Shown: in pieces, positions 1-7,253 of the stretch | Position numbering within the stretch: position 1 is the first letter of the stretch | Layout: each line of letters begins with the position of its first letter | Assembly (NCBI GenBank): GCA_003567805.1 | Contig: PWYP01000089.1 | Coordinates: 1-14,380 of the forward strand | Direction: 5' to 3' | DNA from: PVC group bacterium | Lineage (GTDB): Bacteria > Verrucomicrobiota > Kiritimatiellia > UBA8416 | Length of the DNA: 14,380 nucleotides | Translations under genes and position numbers: made by a program | Notes under the pieces: model-generated | Told to the model about the DNA's origin: nothing | Databases searched by the model: none | The model's input: only the letters and a program-made list of their open reading frames with translations

Positions 1-173
1 GAGTATATATGTGAATCGTCAACCGTTCTCGTCGCCGTTCTCGTTCAACCGAATAGCAGTGCTAAAAGGCTCGTATTACGGAGCACTCAGAAATACCCCC
101 CCCCAATAACTGACCGATTACCCCGATTTTTAAATTTTTCTGTTTTATCGCTTGCTGAATTTTGCTTTCAATC

Positions 174-203
174 TTACCATTTCATGAAATACACATTTAT
201 AAT
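174..203 (+). promoter_or_regulatory. Putative sigma-70-type promoter of PAS-phosphatase gene
   Basis: A perfect TATAAT lies at 198-203. Eighteen bases upstream is TTACCA (174-179), a 4/6 match to the -35 consensus. Initiation near 210 would give a leader of about 48 nt that carries the small hairpin at 226-240. The -10 is strong and the -35 is weak, so this is a sequence-only prediction. Confidence 0.45.
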
Positions 204-225
204 ATTCCCTGAAGATGAAACATAA

Positions 226-240
226 GCGCCAAGAAGGCGC
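226..240 (+). other. Small perfect hairpin in 5' leader
   Basis: GCGCC (226-230) and GGCGC (236-240) form a 5-bp GC stem around the loop AAGAA, 18-32 nt before the ATG of the PAS-phosphatase gene. No good Shine-Dalgarno is seen before that ATG. The hairpin loop and right arm hold the only purine-rich AAGAAGG stretch, so it could affect ribosome access. Function is not established. Confidence 0.3.
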
Positions 241-257
241 GCGATCGAAGTATTGTC

Positions 258-1967
258 ATGAGCATGACGAATAACATACAGCCAAAAAAAGATTTTGTCC
301 CGGGAAGTGCACGCTTTTCTTCCACCATGCGCATAGATTTAACCGCAGATGCAGAAGATGCCACCAGCGGCTCTACTGCCATGCAACGGCAATCAGAAGG
401 CGGAGAAGATCAACAGAGAGAACAGCAAGTTCCAGGCGGTCCAGACTTTCGCGAACTTTTTGAGAGTGTATATGACGCTGCCATAATCACCAAGGTCGAT
501 GGAACCATGATATGCGCTAATAGCCGAGCAGAAGAATTTTTCCAATTACCTTCCAGACAATTCCAAGGTCTGCATGTGACAGAGCTTATTTCCGGCTCCA
601 ATGAATCTCTCATTCCCACCATCAACAGTAGTCTCGAACATGATCGCTTCATTCTCATACAGGCCTACTGTTGCAGAGCTGATGGCACCACATTTCCCGC
701 CGAAGTCTCTGTAAACCTCCTGAAAATTTCCGACCATCAATACATCAGTTTCTTCATACGCGACGTAACCTTCCGCAAAGAAGCCGAAGAAAAACTACGC
801 ACAGGACATACCGCAATTCAAAACTCCGGAAACGGCATTGCCATCACGGATACCGATGGTAATCTGCAATATGCCAACCCAGCCATGACCAAACTCCTAG
901 GAATTGAAGGACAAACTGAAAACCTTCAAATTGATCGCTATCTTTGTACACCGAGTATCGGAGAATCCATTCGCAAAACAATCAGGAGCGGCAAACCATG
1001 GAGTGGCGAACTGCAAATGCGCTGCGCACGCGATACCACGATTGTTGTCCTTGCATCGGTAGCTCCCAATTTAGATGCCGACGGTGAGGTCGTAGGAATG
1101 GTCTGGTCCCTTCTTGACATCAGCGACCAGAAACGGATTCAAAACGAGCTGCGCCAACATAATGCCCAGCTTGCAGATGATCTAAATCTGGCCAATGAAT
1201 TTCAGTTAGCTTTCATTCAGCGCGAATACCCGACATTCCCGGCAGGAGTCCCTTTGAACGAGTCGGCGATTGAGTTAGGACACAAATACTTACCAAGTGG
1301 AGCTGTTGGGGGAGACTTCTTTGAAATCTTTGCCGTATCATTAACGCGCGTGGGCATTTTCATCTCTGATGTCATGGGACATGGTGTTCGCTCGGCCTTG
1401 ATCGTCGCCACCATTCGCGGACTCATCGAAGAACTAGGCCCCTTCCGCTACGATCCAGCGGCTTTTCTCACACACATGAACCGGGACCTCGCCAGAATCA
1501 TATCCCACCCAGGCCAAACCATGTTCGCATCGGCATTTTATATGGTCCTCGACTTAACGACGGGGGAAATTGACTGGGCCAGCGCAGGACACCCCCCCCC
1601 CCTTCTCCTGCAAGCCAAAACGAAAAAGGTCAGGCAAATTGTAAGCGATGAAAACACGCCAGAACCTGCCCTCGGCTTATTCCCGGACACAGAATTCCAT
1701 GATCATCGATCTGATATTGAAGCAAATGATATGCTGGTCTTATATACAGACGGTATCACAGAGACAGAGTCGCCTACGCAAGACACGATATTTGATGTGA
1801 GCGGCTTAACCCAAACCATTGAAAATCATGCCAGCAGCAGTGTATCGGAATGCCTACAGCAAATCGTAACAGATGCACAGGATTTCTCTGGAAGCGCGCA
1901 CTTCGATGATGATGTCTGCTTGATAGGCATGCGCGTCAGAACATTGCTTCCTACCTCAGACTCCTAA
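258..1967 (+). CDS. PAS-PAS-SpoIIE/PP2C-type serine phosphatase
   Basis: A cytoplasmic signalling phosphatase of 569 aa with no membrane segment. After a polar N-terminus (1-62) come a PAS domain (about 64-175, ending in an FFIRDVTFRK-type boundary), a second PAS domain (about 182-292), a short linker helix (290-318), and a PPM/SpoIIE catalytic domain (about 335-562). The metal-site motifs are intact: GGDFFE (351-356), DVMGHG (371-376), AGHPPP (443-448), YTDGITE (496-502) and DDDVCLI (550-556). Such proteins are RsbU/RsbP-like and usually dephosphorylate an STAS anti-sigma antagonist after the PAS domains sense a signal. No partner gene is adjacent, so the target is unknown. The ATG at 258 and the ATG at 264 are both possible starts; neither has a clear Shine-Dalgarno. 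Eleven consecutive C (1592-1602) encode the HPPPL stretch of the catalytic core. The gene is convergent with its neighbour, 10 bp away. Confidence 0.9.
   Translation: MSMTNNIQPKKDFVPGSARFSSTMRIDLTADAEDATSGSTAMQRQSEGGEDQQREQQVPGGPDFRELFESVYDAAIITKVDGTMICANSRAEEFFQLPSRQFQGLHVTELISGSNESLIPTINSSLEHDRFILIQAYCCRADGTTFPAEVSVNLLKISDHQYISFFIRDVTFRKEAEEKLRTGHTAIQNSGNGIAITDTDGNLQYANPAMTKLLGIEGQTENLQIDRYLCTPSIGESIRKTIRSGKPWSGELQMRCARDTTIVVLASVAPNLDADGEVVGMVWSLLDISDQKRIQNELRQHNAQLADDLNLANEFQLAFIQREYPTFPAGVPLNESAIELGHKYLPSGAVGGDFFEIFAVSLTRVGIFISDVMGHGVRSALIVATIRGLIEELGPFRYDPAAFLTHMNRDLARIISHPGQTMFASAFYMVLDLTTGEIDWASAGHPPPLLLQAKTKKVRQIVSDENTPEPALGLFPDTEFHDHRSDIEANDMLVLYTDGITETESPTQDTIFDVSGLTQTIENHASSSVSECLQQIVTDAQDFSGSAHFDDDVCLIGMRVRTLLPTSDS
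1592..1602 (+). repeat. 11-C homopolymer inside phosphatase catalytic core
   Basis: Eleven C in a row encode the end of His445 through Pro446-448 and the first base of Leu449. Gain of one C would bring a TGA into frame at 1649-1651. Loss of one would bring a TAA into frame at 1642-1644. Either slip removes the TDG and DDD metal motifs. Long G/C runs are typical slippage sites, so this could be a phase-variable switch or simply a mutable spot. Only one sequence is seen, so variability is not shown. Confidence 0.8.
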
Positions 1968-1977
1968 TAGCTGGTAT

Positions 1978-2472
1978 CTACTCCCGTTCCTCAACCTCGA
2001 CAGTAACTGGTGCGAGTTCTATCCGCAGTTGACGTGGCACAAGCAACATCCGTTCACGAATCGTTACCGAGAGGGGGCCCGACGGATATTCGGGAATCTG
2101 CAGAGACCATAGCATGAGAATTTGTTCAACCACAGCCAACTGTCCGGTTACAGGCGACCTCCAAATAGGAGTTGAGAACGGGAACGGATTCAACAAAGCT
2201 CCAGGCAAACGCAATGGAAATCGTTCACCCCCTTCGGTACTATGCAAGGGAACGTCGGTTATCGGCCTAGCGCGCGGATGCCACCCCTCAGCATATCGCG
2301 ACGCACCAGCATCGGCTAATTGCCATACGTGGCTATCAGACGCAGGGATCTCCATCGTATCCATAATCATGCCGCCACGAGCGACTGGCACACAAGAAAT
2401 CCATGCCCATATCAGAACGATAATGCCGGCACACAAATACGTGTTTCTTACGTTGTTATACATATAGCACAC
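1978..2472 (-). CDS. Hypothetical exported or membrane-anchored protein
   Basis: I do not recognise this 164-aa protein. It begins with a GTG at 2472; an in-frame ATG at 2463 would make it 161 aa and is equally plausible, as neither has a strong Shine-Dalgarno. The N-terminus has a hydrophobic segment (residues about 12-32, ending CVPVARGG), which suggests a signal peptide or signal anchor. The rest is soluble-looking and Pro-rich, with a patch rich in Pro/Phe (about 86-105) and an alternating hydrophobic C-terminal strand-like stretch ending EVEERE. No cysteine pair, catalytic motif or repeat stands out. The opposite strand is also partly open here, but the export signal favours this reading. 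It is convergent with the phosphatase gene and has no terminator between them. Confidence 0.6.
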   Translation of the reverse strand: MCYMYNNVRNTYLCAGIIVLIWAWISCVPVARGGMIMDTMEIPASDSHVWQLADAGASRYAEGWHPRARPITDVPLHSTEGGERFPLRLPGALLNPFPFSTPIWRSPVTGQLAVVEQILMLWSLQIPEYPSGPLSVTIRERMLLVPRQLRIELAPVTVEVEERE

Positions 2473-2748
2473 AAAGTCTCAGCGGTATTATGCCAATCCC
2501 CTTTTGGCAGCCATTGATTTGGAAGCTAGCGTATCACTGTTACCATCAAAAGGAAACTGACAATATTCCCTGTGCGACATCTCTTGGTGCATTCGAAAAA
2601 TGCTTGTGTTTAGGGTCGATATAACAGAAACTGCAGCCACGTTGCTTGCTCGCAGATAGACAAACACAAGATGTGCCTGTAACGAAATGTTTTGTAGACT
2701 CTTGGGGAATCGAAACCCCCATTCACGCAACAAACAAGGAGGAACACA
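2473..2748. other. Divergent intergenic region upstream of HU gene
   Basis: This 276-base gap lies between the divergent hypothetical and HU genes. It holds three small inverted repeats: TGCCAA/TTGGCA (2491-2496, 2504-2509), GCATT/AATGC (2589-2593, 2599-2603) and TGGGG/CCCCA (2703-2707, 2717-2721). The last lies in the likely HU leader, 14 nt before its ribosome binding site. A -10-like TATAAC is at 2620-2625 without a matching -35. No gene, tRNA or consensus promoter could be supported. Confidence 0.45.
2736..2742 (+). promoter_or_regulatory. Strong ribosome binding site of HU gene
   Basis: A full AAGGAGG lies 6 nt before the ATG at 2749. It is the best Shine-Dalgarno on the plus strand of this window. 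It fixes the start of the HU gene and fits an abundant protein. Confidence 0.85.
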
Positions 2749-3018
2749 ATGACAAAGACGCAGACAATTGCCGCACTAGCGGACAAGACCGGACTAAAGA
2801 AAACCGATGTATCCAACCTGCTGGACGAGTTGGCTGTATTAGCATGCGCCGAAGCCAAAAATGGATTTCTTATTCCTGGCATTGGCAAACTTGTATTGGT
2901 AGACCGCGCAGAACGCCAAGGGCGCAACCCAGCGACGGGCGAAACAATTACGATTCCTGCAAAACAGGTTGTTAAGTTTCGCGTGGCGAAAGCCTGTAAG
3001 GATTCTGTCTTACAGTAG
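2749..3018 (+). CDS. HU/IHF-family DNA-binding protein
   Basis: An 89-aa nucleoid protein of the HU/IHF family, usual length about 90 aa. The N-terminal helices (about 2-38) form the dimer body. PGIGKL (43-48) is the conserved turn into the beta sheet. The beta arm carries the diagnostic RNPATGE (59-65), followed by IPAKQVVKFRVAKA (about 69-82), the usual C-terminal strand and helix. HU-type dimers bend and compact DNA and assist recombination and transcription. The gene stands alone, with a full AAGGAGG before its ATG and a terminator 28 bp after its stop, so it is probably a highly expressed single-gene unit. HU versus IHF cannot be decided from sequence alone. Confidence 0.95.
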   Translation: MTKTQTIAALADKTGLKKTDVSNLLDELAVLACAEAKNGFLIPGIGKLVLVDRAERQGRNPATGETITIPAKQVVKFRVAKACKDSVLQ

Positions 3019-3045
3019 ACCAATTTACAGTGAATGTTTAGTGCA

Positions 3046-3083
3046 GCAGTGGAACTGTGCTCTCAGCCATTCCACTGCTTTTT
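3046..3083 (+). terminator. Rho-independent terminator after HU gene
   Basis: A perfect 9-bp stem GCAGTGGAA/TTCCACTGC (3046-3054 and 3070-3078) with a 15-nt loop is followed at once by five T (3079-3083). It ends 22 bp before the prc start codon, so it separates HU from the downstream operon or partly attenuates read-through into it. Confidence 0.85.
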
Positions 3084-3105
3084 GTTACAATAGTACTATA
3101 GAATC

Positions 3106-5286
3106 ATGAAACGCCGTCACACATTATTCATATGGCTCCTCGCTCTACCGCTGATTGCCTATGCCCTTGCCGGATCGCGCCCACAATTAGATCCGGATTA
3201 TTACACGCATATCACAGCAAAACTAGCGCGCAACCTTCCCCGTGAGCATCTGTCTCGACGAATCCTCACCGACGAAATCGTTGATCAAACCATAAGAAAC
3301 TATATTGCCTCCTTGGATTTTGACCGCGTATATTTCCGCGCAGACGATATCAATCGTTTCGAAGCCCGTGCAGAAACGCTAAGACAAGAGTTACTCGACG
3401 GCGATAATAGCTTCGCATTTGAAGTTTTCGAAACATTCAAAGAACGGATGCAAGATCGCATTTCATTCGTGGATCATCTTTTGGAAGTCGGTTTCGACTT
3501 TGACATAGCAGAAGAATACCGCTGGAAACGCCGCGAAGCCCCTTGGAGCGAGAATCAAGAAGAATGGGATGAGCTCTGGCGCAAAAGAATAAAAAACGAG
3601 TACCTAAGGCGCATTTTGGCGGAAGATAATGACACCTCCGAGGATCAGGAAGAAAAGGCCCCGGAAGACACCGATGCAGAATCCGCGGAAACCAGCGACA
3701 AAGACGATACTGACCAGCAAGACGATGCGTTGGACGTGGAAGCCTACATCCCTCCGCATCTGCCACCAGCCGAATTTATCCAGAACCGGTATATCCAATA
3801 TCAACATGTAATGGAAGATGCTGATAAAGAGTGGATCCTCCAAAAATATCTCTCATCTTTTGCTCGGGCATTCGATCCCCATTGCGATTACATGTTCCCG
3901 GCTGCTGTTGAAGATTTTGAAATTGAAATGAAGCTATCCTTAGTCGGAATCGGTGCCATTTTGCGTCCTGAAGATGGAGCTGCACGCATTGTAAGCCTTA
4001 TAGCGGGTGGCCCAGCAAGCAAGGATACACGCGATATACGACTACGTCCGGGCGATAAAATCATCGCCGTTGCCGAAGAAGGCGAAGAACCCGTTAGTAT
4101 CCTGCATTGGCCTCTCTACCGATCCGTACGCTTGATCCGTGGCGAGAAGGGTTCGCGAGTGGTACTCACTGTCATACCGGCATCCGATCCATCCGGCGTA
4201 ACCACAAAGCAGGTGGATCTTGTTCGCGATGAAATCAAGCTAGAAGAACGGGAAGCACGCTCTGAAATGCTCACAGTTCCTGATTCTGAGGGAACACCCC
4301 ATAATGTTGGCATCATTACCGTACCAACATTTTATGCCGATATGCAGGGAAGGAGATCTGACCCTGAGGCAACCAGTGCATCACGTGATGTAGCAAGAAT
4401 TTTACGGGACATGCGACGTGAAGGTGTTGATGGCATCATCCTCGATCTGCGCAACAATGGAGGTGGCTCACTGATAGAAGCCATACTCATGACTGGACTT
4501 TTCATAGAAGCAGGGCCCGTCGTACAAGTCAGGGAAAGGCGAGGGGTTTCCATTATCCCTAACAACGACCCGACAATCGCCTTTAATGGACCACTCCTGG
4601 TTCTGGTAAACCGTATCAGCGCTTCGGCATCTGAAATTGTTGCAGCAGCACTGCAAGACTATGGGCGTGCAATCATTGTGGGAGATTCTAAAACACATGG
4701 AAAAGGGTCCGTACAAACCGTTACCCCTCTAGGCCGGCGGGAAGACTCGGGATCCATGAAAGTAACATCGGCATCGTTCTATCGCATCACGGGAGATTCC
4801 ACCCAACTCCGTGGCGTCACACCTGACATTGTAATTCCTTCCGCCTTCGACGCATCCGAATTTGGGGAAGAGTTTCTCGATAATCCCCTCGAGTGGTCTA
4901 CCGTCTCGCCCGCCATGTATTCCATGTTTGACAATCTGCAGGATATCATACCGCAATTACATCAAACATCGGAGCAAAGACGTTCTGATGATACCCGCTT
5001 CCAAGCCTACCTTGAAATGTTGGATCGTATTCGGGATATGAATGAGTCCCAGAACATCACCCTGCATTTGGAAACCCGCCGAGAACATCAGCGTACCGAG
5101 CGAGAATTAACGGAAATACAGAACCAACTTATGGATCAAGTGCGTATTACCGACCCTGAAGATGACGCAGAGGTAAAAGAAGAACAATTTACTGACCTCG
5201 TAAAAGAAGAAGCTATGCAAATCATGGCAGACTGGATTCAAATGCGTAATAACGGAGAATCCATATCCACAGACGACGCATCATGA
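3106..5286 (+). CDS. prc: Tail-specific C-terminal processing protease (S41, PDZ)
   Basis: A periplasmic serine protease of the Prc/Tsp (CtpA) type that degrades or trims envelope proteins from their C-termini. The 726-aa product has a signal peptide (about 1-23: KRRH then a hydrophobic run ending ALAG), a helical N-terminal domain (about 28-265), a PDZ domain (about 272-360), the S41 catalytic core (about 370-580) and a Tsp-type C-terminal domain (about 585-720). The motif NRISASASE places the nucleophile at Ser507. HGKGSVQ gives the catalytic Lys533, one residue further on than the E. coli spacing. LDLRNNGGG (447-454) is the conserved core strand. A strongly acidic, Asp/Glu/Ser-rich insert at about 172-210 looks disordered. 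There is no Shine-Dalgarno and only 22 bp follow the HU terminator. The stop overlaps the dapF start as ATGA. Confidence 0.93.
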   Translation: MKRRHTLFIWLLALPLIAYALAGSRPQLDPDYYTHITAKLARNLPREHLSRRILTDEIVDQTIRNYIASLDFDRVYFRADDINRFEARAETLRQELLDGDNSFAFEVFETFKERMQDRISFVDHLLEVGFDFDIAEEYRWKRREAPWSENQEEWDELWRKRIKNEYLRRILAEDNDTSEDQEEKAPEDTDAESAETSDKDDTDQQDDALDVEAYIPPHLPPAEFIQNRYIQYQHVMEDADKEWILQKYLSSFARAFDPHCDYMFPAAVEDFEIEMKLSLVGIGAILRPEDGAARIVSLIAGGPASKDTRDIRLRPGDKIIAVAEEGEEPVSILHWPLYRSVRLIRGEKGSRVVLTVIPASDPSGVTTKQVDLVRDEIKLEEREARSEMLTVPDSEGTPHNVGIITVPTFYADMQGRRSDPEATSASRDVARILRDMRREGVDGIILDLRNNGGGSLIEAILMTGLFIEAGPVVQVRERRGVSIIPNNDPTIAFNGPLLVLVNRISASASEIVAAALQDYGRAIIVGDSKTHGKGSVQTVTPLGRREDSGSMKVTSASFYRITGDSTQLRGVTPDIVIPSAFDASEFGEEFLDNPLEWSTVSPAMYSMFDNLQDIIPQLHQTSEQRRSDDTRFQAYLEMLDRIRDMNESQNITLHLETRREHQRTERELTEIQNQLMDQVRITDPEDDAEVKEEQFTDLVKEEAMQIMADWIQMRNNGESISTDDAS

Positions 5287-6101
5287 AAATTCCGTTTTGG
5301 AAAATGCACGGAGCAGGCAATGATTTTATACTGCTCAATCAATGTAATATGGCAACCCCATTCCCATCTTCCCGAAACATTCAAAACTGGTGTCGCCAGC
5401 ATACCGGAATAGGTGCCGACGGCCTAATCCTCGTTCAGGCTTCTGATAACCCCGATGATCACTTCCGTATGGTGTTCTTCAATCCTGATGGAGGAGAAGC
5501 CAGTATGTGCGGCAATGGAGCCAGATGCGTTGCTCGCTTTGCATTTGAGAACAAGATTGCACCCGCCCAAATGCGCTTTGCAACAGGCTCTGGTCACATT
5601 CACGCATTTGTAGACGGATCGTCTGTTACACTTGACATGCAGATTCCAAACGTCGTGAAACTAGATCAGACACTAACGATAGGAAACGATACATACCAAT
5701 ATCACTTCGCCGATACAGGGGTACCCCATGCCGTTGTGATTTGCCCGAACGTTGATAAGATCGACCTCCCCCATCTTGGCAAGCCCATTCGTGAGCATGC
5801 CTGCTTTTCGCCAGAAGGAACAAACGTTGATTTTGTCGAGGTTATGCCTGATAATTCTCTGCGAATCCGAACCTATGAACGTGGCGTCGAAGCAGAAACC
5901 CTTGCTTGCGGTACGGGCGTAGCGGCTGCAGCAGTAACATCCGTGCTGAAAAGACGCACACAATCCCCCGTTCAAGTCCATACAGCAGGCGGAGACACAA
6001 TACACGTCACGATCTCACACCAGGCAGGGCGCATGAACAAACTGCAAATCACAGGACCTGCGAAGCATGTTTTTCACGGGTATATTACTGATACCCTCTA
6101 A
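5283..6101 (+). CDS. dapF: Diaminopimelate epimerase
   Basis: Converts LL-diaminopimelate to meso-diaminopimelate in the cytoplasm, for peptidoglycan and lysine. The 272-aa length is normal. The N-terminal MHGAGNDFILLN (8-19) and GADGLIL (44-50) are family signatures. The two catalytic cysteines of this cofactor-free two-base racemase are both present: Cys76 in GGEASMCGNGARC and Cys209 in ERGVEAETLACGTG. The ATG overlaps the prc stop codon as ATGA, which suggests translational coupling; no separate Shine-Dalgarno is needed. The next gene follows after 18 bp. The LysA-type enzyme that would use its product is encoded on the opposite strand further along (9326-10594). Confidence 0.97.
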   Translation: MKIPFWKMHGAGNDFILLNQCNMATPFPSSRNIQNWCRQHTGIGADGLILVQASDNPDDHFRMVFFNPDGGEASMCGNGARCVARFAFENKIAPAQMRFATGSGHIHAFVDGSSVTLDMQIPNVVKLDQTLTIGNDTYQYHFADTGVPHAVVICPNVDKIDLPHLGKPIREHACFSPEGTNVDFVEVMPDNSLRIRTYERGVEAETLACGTGVAAAAVTSVLKRRTQSPVQVHTAGGDTIHVTISHQAGRMNKLQITGPAKHVFHGYITDTL

Positions 6102-6119
6102 CCGGCAACGGAGAATCTA

Positions 6120-6893
6120 ATGAGAATTGCAACTTTCAATGCGAACTCCATTCGCACACGTCTGCCAATTATTCTGCAGTGGCTCAATAAACACGAACCA
6201 GACATACTCTGCATACAAGAGACCAAAGTGCAGGATCACGAGTTCCCTGCTGCCGTTTTTGAACAAAGTAACTGGCATGTGGCATTCCGAGGCGAAAAAT
6301 CGTACAACGGTGTTGCCATCATTTCTCGATCAAAACCCGATCGTACCATCTTTGGCATCGACGACGGCCAGCAACCCGACGCCACGCGATTTTGCTACGC
6401 GCAATTTGAATCGTTACACGTAATTAATACTTATGTGCCCCAAGGACGTGAAATCGATCATCCCATGTATGCCTACAAAATTGCTTGGTTCCAACGACTC
6501 AAAACCTGGTTTTCGCAGCATCTATCACCAAAAGACCTCGTCGTTTGGGTCGGTGACCTCAATGTGGCTCCTGAATCCATCGACATACACAATGCTGAAC
6601 GCCAACGGAACCATGTTTGCTTCCATGAAACCGTGCGAAATACCTATCAAGAGACCCTTCAATGGGGTTTTGTGGACGTTTTTCGCAAGTTCCACCCTGA
6701 GCCTGATCAGTATACGTTCTTCGACTACCGCACACCAAATGCTGCAAAACGTGGCATGGGATGGCGCATTGATCATATACTCGCCACACCGCCGCTGGCT
6801 AACTGCGCTCGCAACGCCTTTATAGACCTTGAACCACGTTTGGCGCAAAAACCCTCTGACCATACTTTCCTTTGCGCAGACTTTGACATATGA
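6120..6893 (+). CDS. xth: Exodeoxyribonuclease III (AP endonuclease)
   Basis: A Mg-dependent EEP-fold nuclease of base-excision repair, combining 3'-5' exonuclease and apurinic/apyrimidinic endonuclease activity. The 257-aa protein is full length. Active-site residues can be placed against the E. coli enzyme: Asn7 (FNANS), Glu34 (IQETK), Tyr105 (TYVPQG), Asp146 and Asn148 (GDLNVAP), Asp218 (WRIDHI), and Asp247-His248 (SDH). The start is supported by GGAG at 6110-6113, 6 nt before the ATG. It lies 18 bp after dapF and 48 bp before the HMA-like gene, probably in one transcript. The exact subfamily (XthA versus ExoA) is not decided here. Confidence 0.95.
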   Translation: MRIATFNANSIRTRLPIILQWLNKHEPDILCIQETKVQDHEFPAAVFEQSNWHVAFRGEKSYNGVAIISRSKPDRTIFGIDDGQQPDATRFCYAQFESLHVINTYVPQGREIDHPMYAYKIAWFQRLKTWFSQHLSPKDLVVWVGDLNVAPESIDIHNAERQRNHVCFHETVRNTYQETLQWGFVDVFRKFHPEPDQYTFFDYRTPNAAKRGMGWRIDHILATPPLANCARNAFIDLEPRLAQKPSDHTFLCADFDI

Positions 6894-6941
6894 GCCCTAA
6901 CCTTGTAGCATGAACACTCGATTTTGATGGAGTAATGAGCT

Positions 6942-7181
6942 ATGGATACTAAAAAACTAGAAATGGAAATGCTTGGATTTGGGTGCCCGTCCTGCGTTTA
7001 TACAATTGAAAAAACAGGACGAAAGATCCCAACAATCAAAAATATTTCTGTAAACTTAGCAAATCAACGAATTTACATTGAGCACACAGGGGACCGAGCA
7101 GAAGTCGTACAGAAGATTTCTGAGATCATAAATCGCATTGGCCACGAAGTACGCGAGCTACCATCAGCCGTTTCGGTGTAA
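6942..7181 (+). CDS. Small HMA-like (heavy-metal-associated) domain protein
   Basis: A 79-aa single-domain protein with a CopZ-like ferredoxin fold by pattern. A first strand (LEMEMLGFG) is followed by Cys15-Pro-Ser-Cys18, the position of the metal-binding CxxC, then helix 1, a strand (IKNISVNLANQRIYIEH), helix 2 (AEVVQKISEIINRIG) and a last short strand. Such domains carry Cu(I) or other soft metals, or occur as cation-binding partners of transporters. No metal ATPase or copper regulator is next to it. The residue two before the first Cys is Phe rather than the classical Met, and the CPSC is unusual. GGAG (6929-6932) lies 9 nt before the ATG. The fold is likely and the metal role is inferred. 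Confidence 0.75.
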   Translation: MDTKKLEMEMLGFGCPSCVYTIEKTGRKIPTIKNISVNLANQRIYIEHTGDRAEVVQKISEIINRIGHEVRELPSAVSV

Positions 7182-7253
7182 TTTCCAGCGAAACCGTGTA
7201 TAGTCATACCACCTCGTATATACTTGTAAATTTCATATACTCGATATTTTCCT

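Larger units (their letters stand above)
1..257. other. Non-coding leader at left edge
   Basis: No convincing gene is seen here. It holds a short direct repeat (CCGTTCTCGT at 23-32 and again at 35-44), a 6-bp inverted repeat AGTGCT/AGCACT (58-63 and 82-87) with an 18-nt loop and no T run, and a run of nine C (96-104). An AT-rich stretch then leads into the promoter-like site for the downstream phosphatase gene. The first 60 bases could be the tail of something lying to the left, but no open frame supports that. Confidence 0.5.

Noticed and set aside
2114..2467. Plus-strand open frame of 117 codons opposite the hypothetical exported protein
   Set aside because: It has no Shine-Dalgarno, export signal or domain pattern. 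The minus-strand frame has a signal-like N-terminus and a stop just past the convergent gene.
2703..2721. Stretch that on the minus strand resembles a tRNA T-arm (TTCGATT between G and C runs)
   Set aside because: The G53-C61 pair is missing, and no acceptor, anticodon or D arm can be folded around it. It is better read as a short hairpin in the HU leader.
2646..2975. Plus-strand open frame of 109 codons overlapping the HU gene
   Set aside because: The HU frame has the AAGGAGG site and full family motifs. The overlapping frame is compositionally random.
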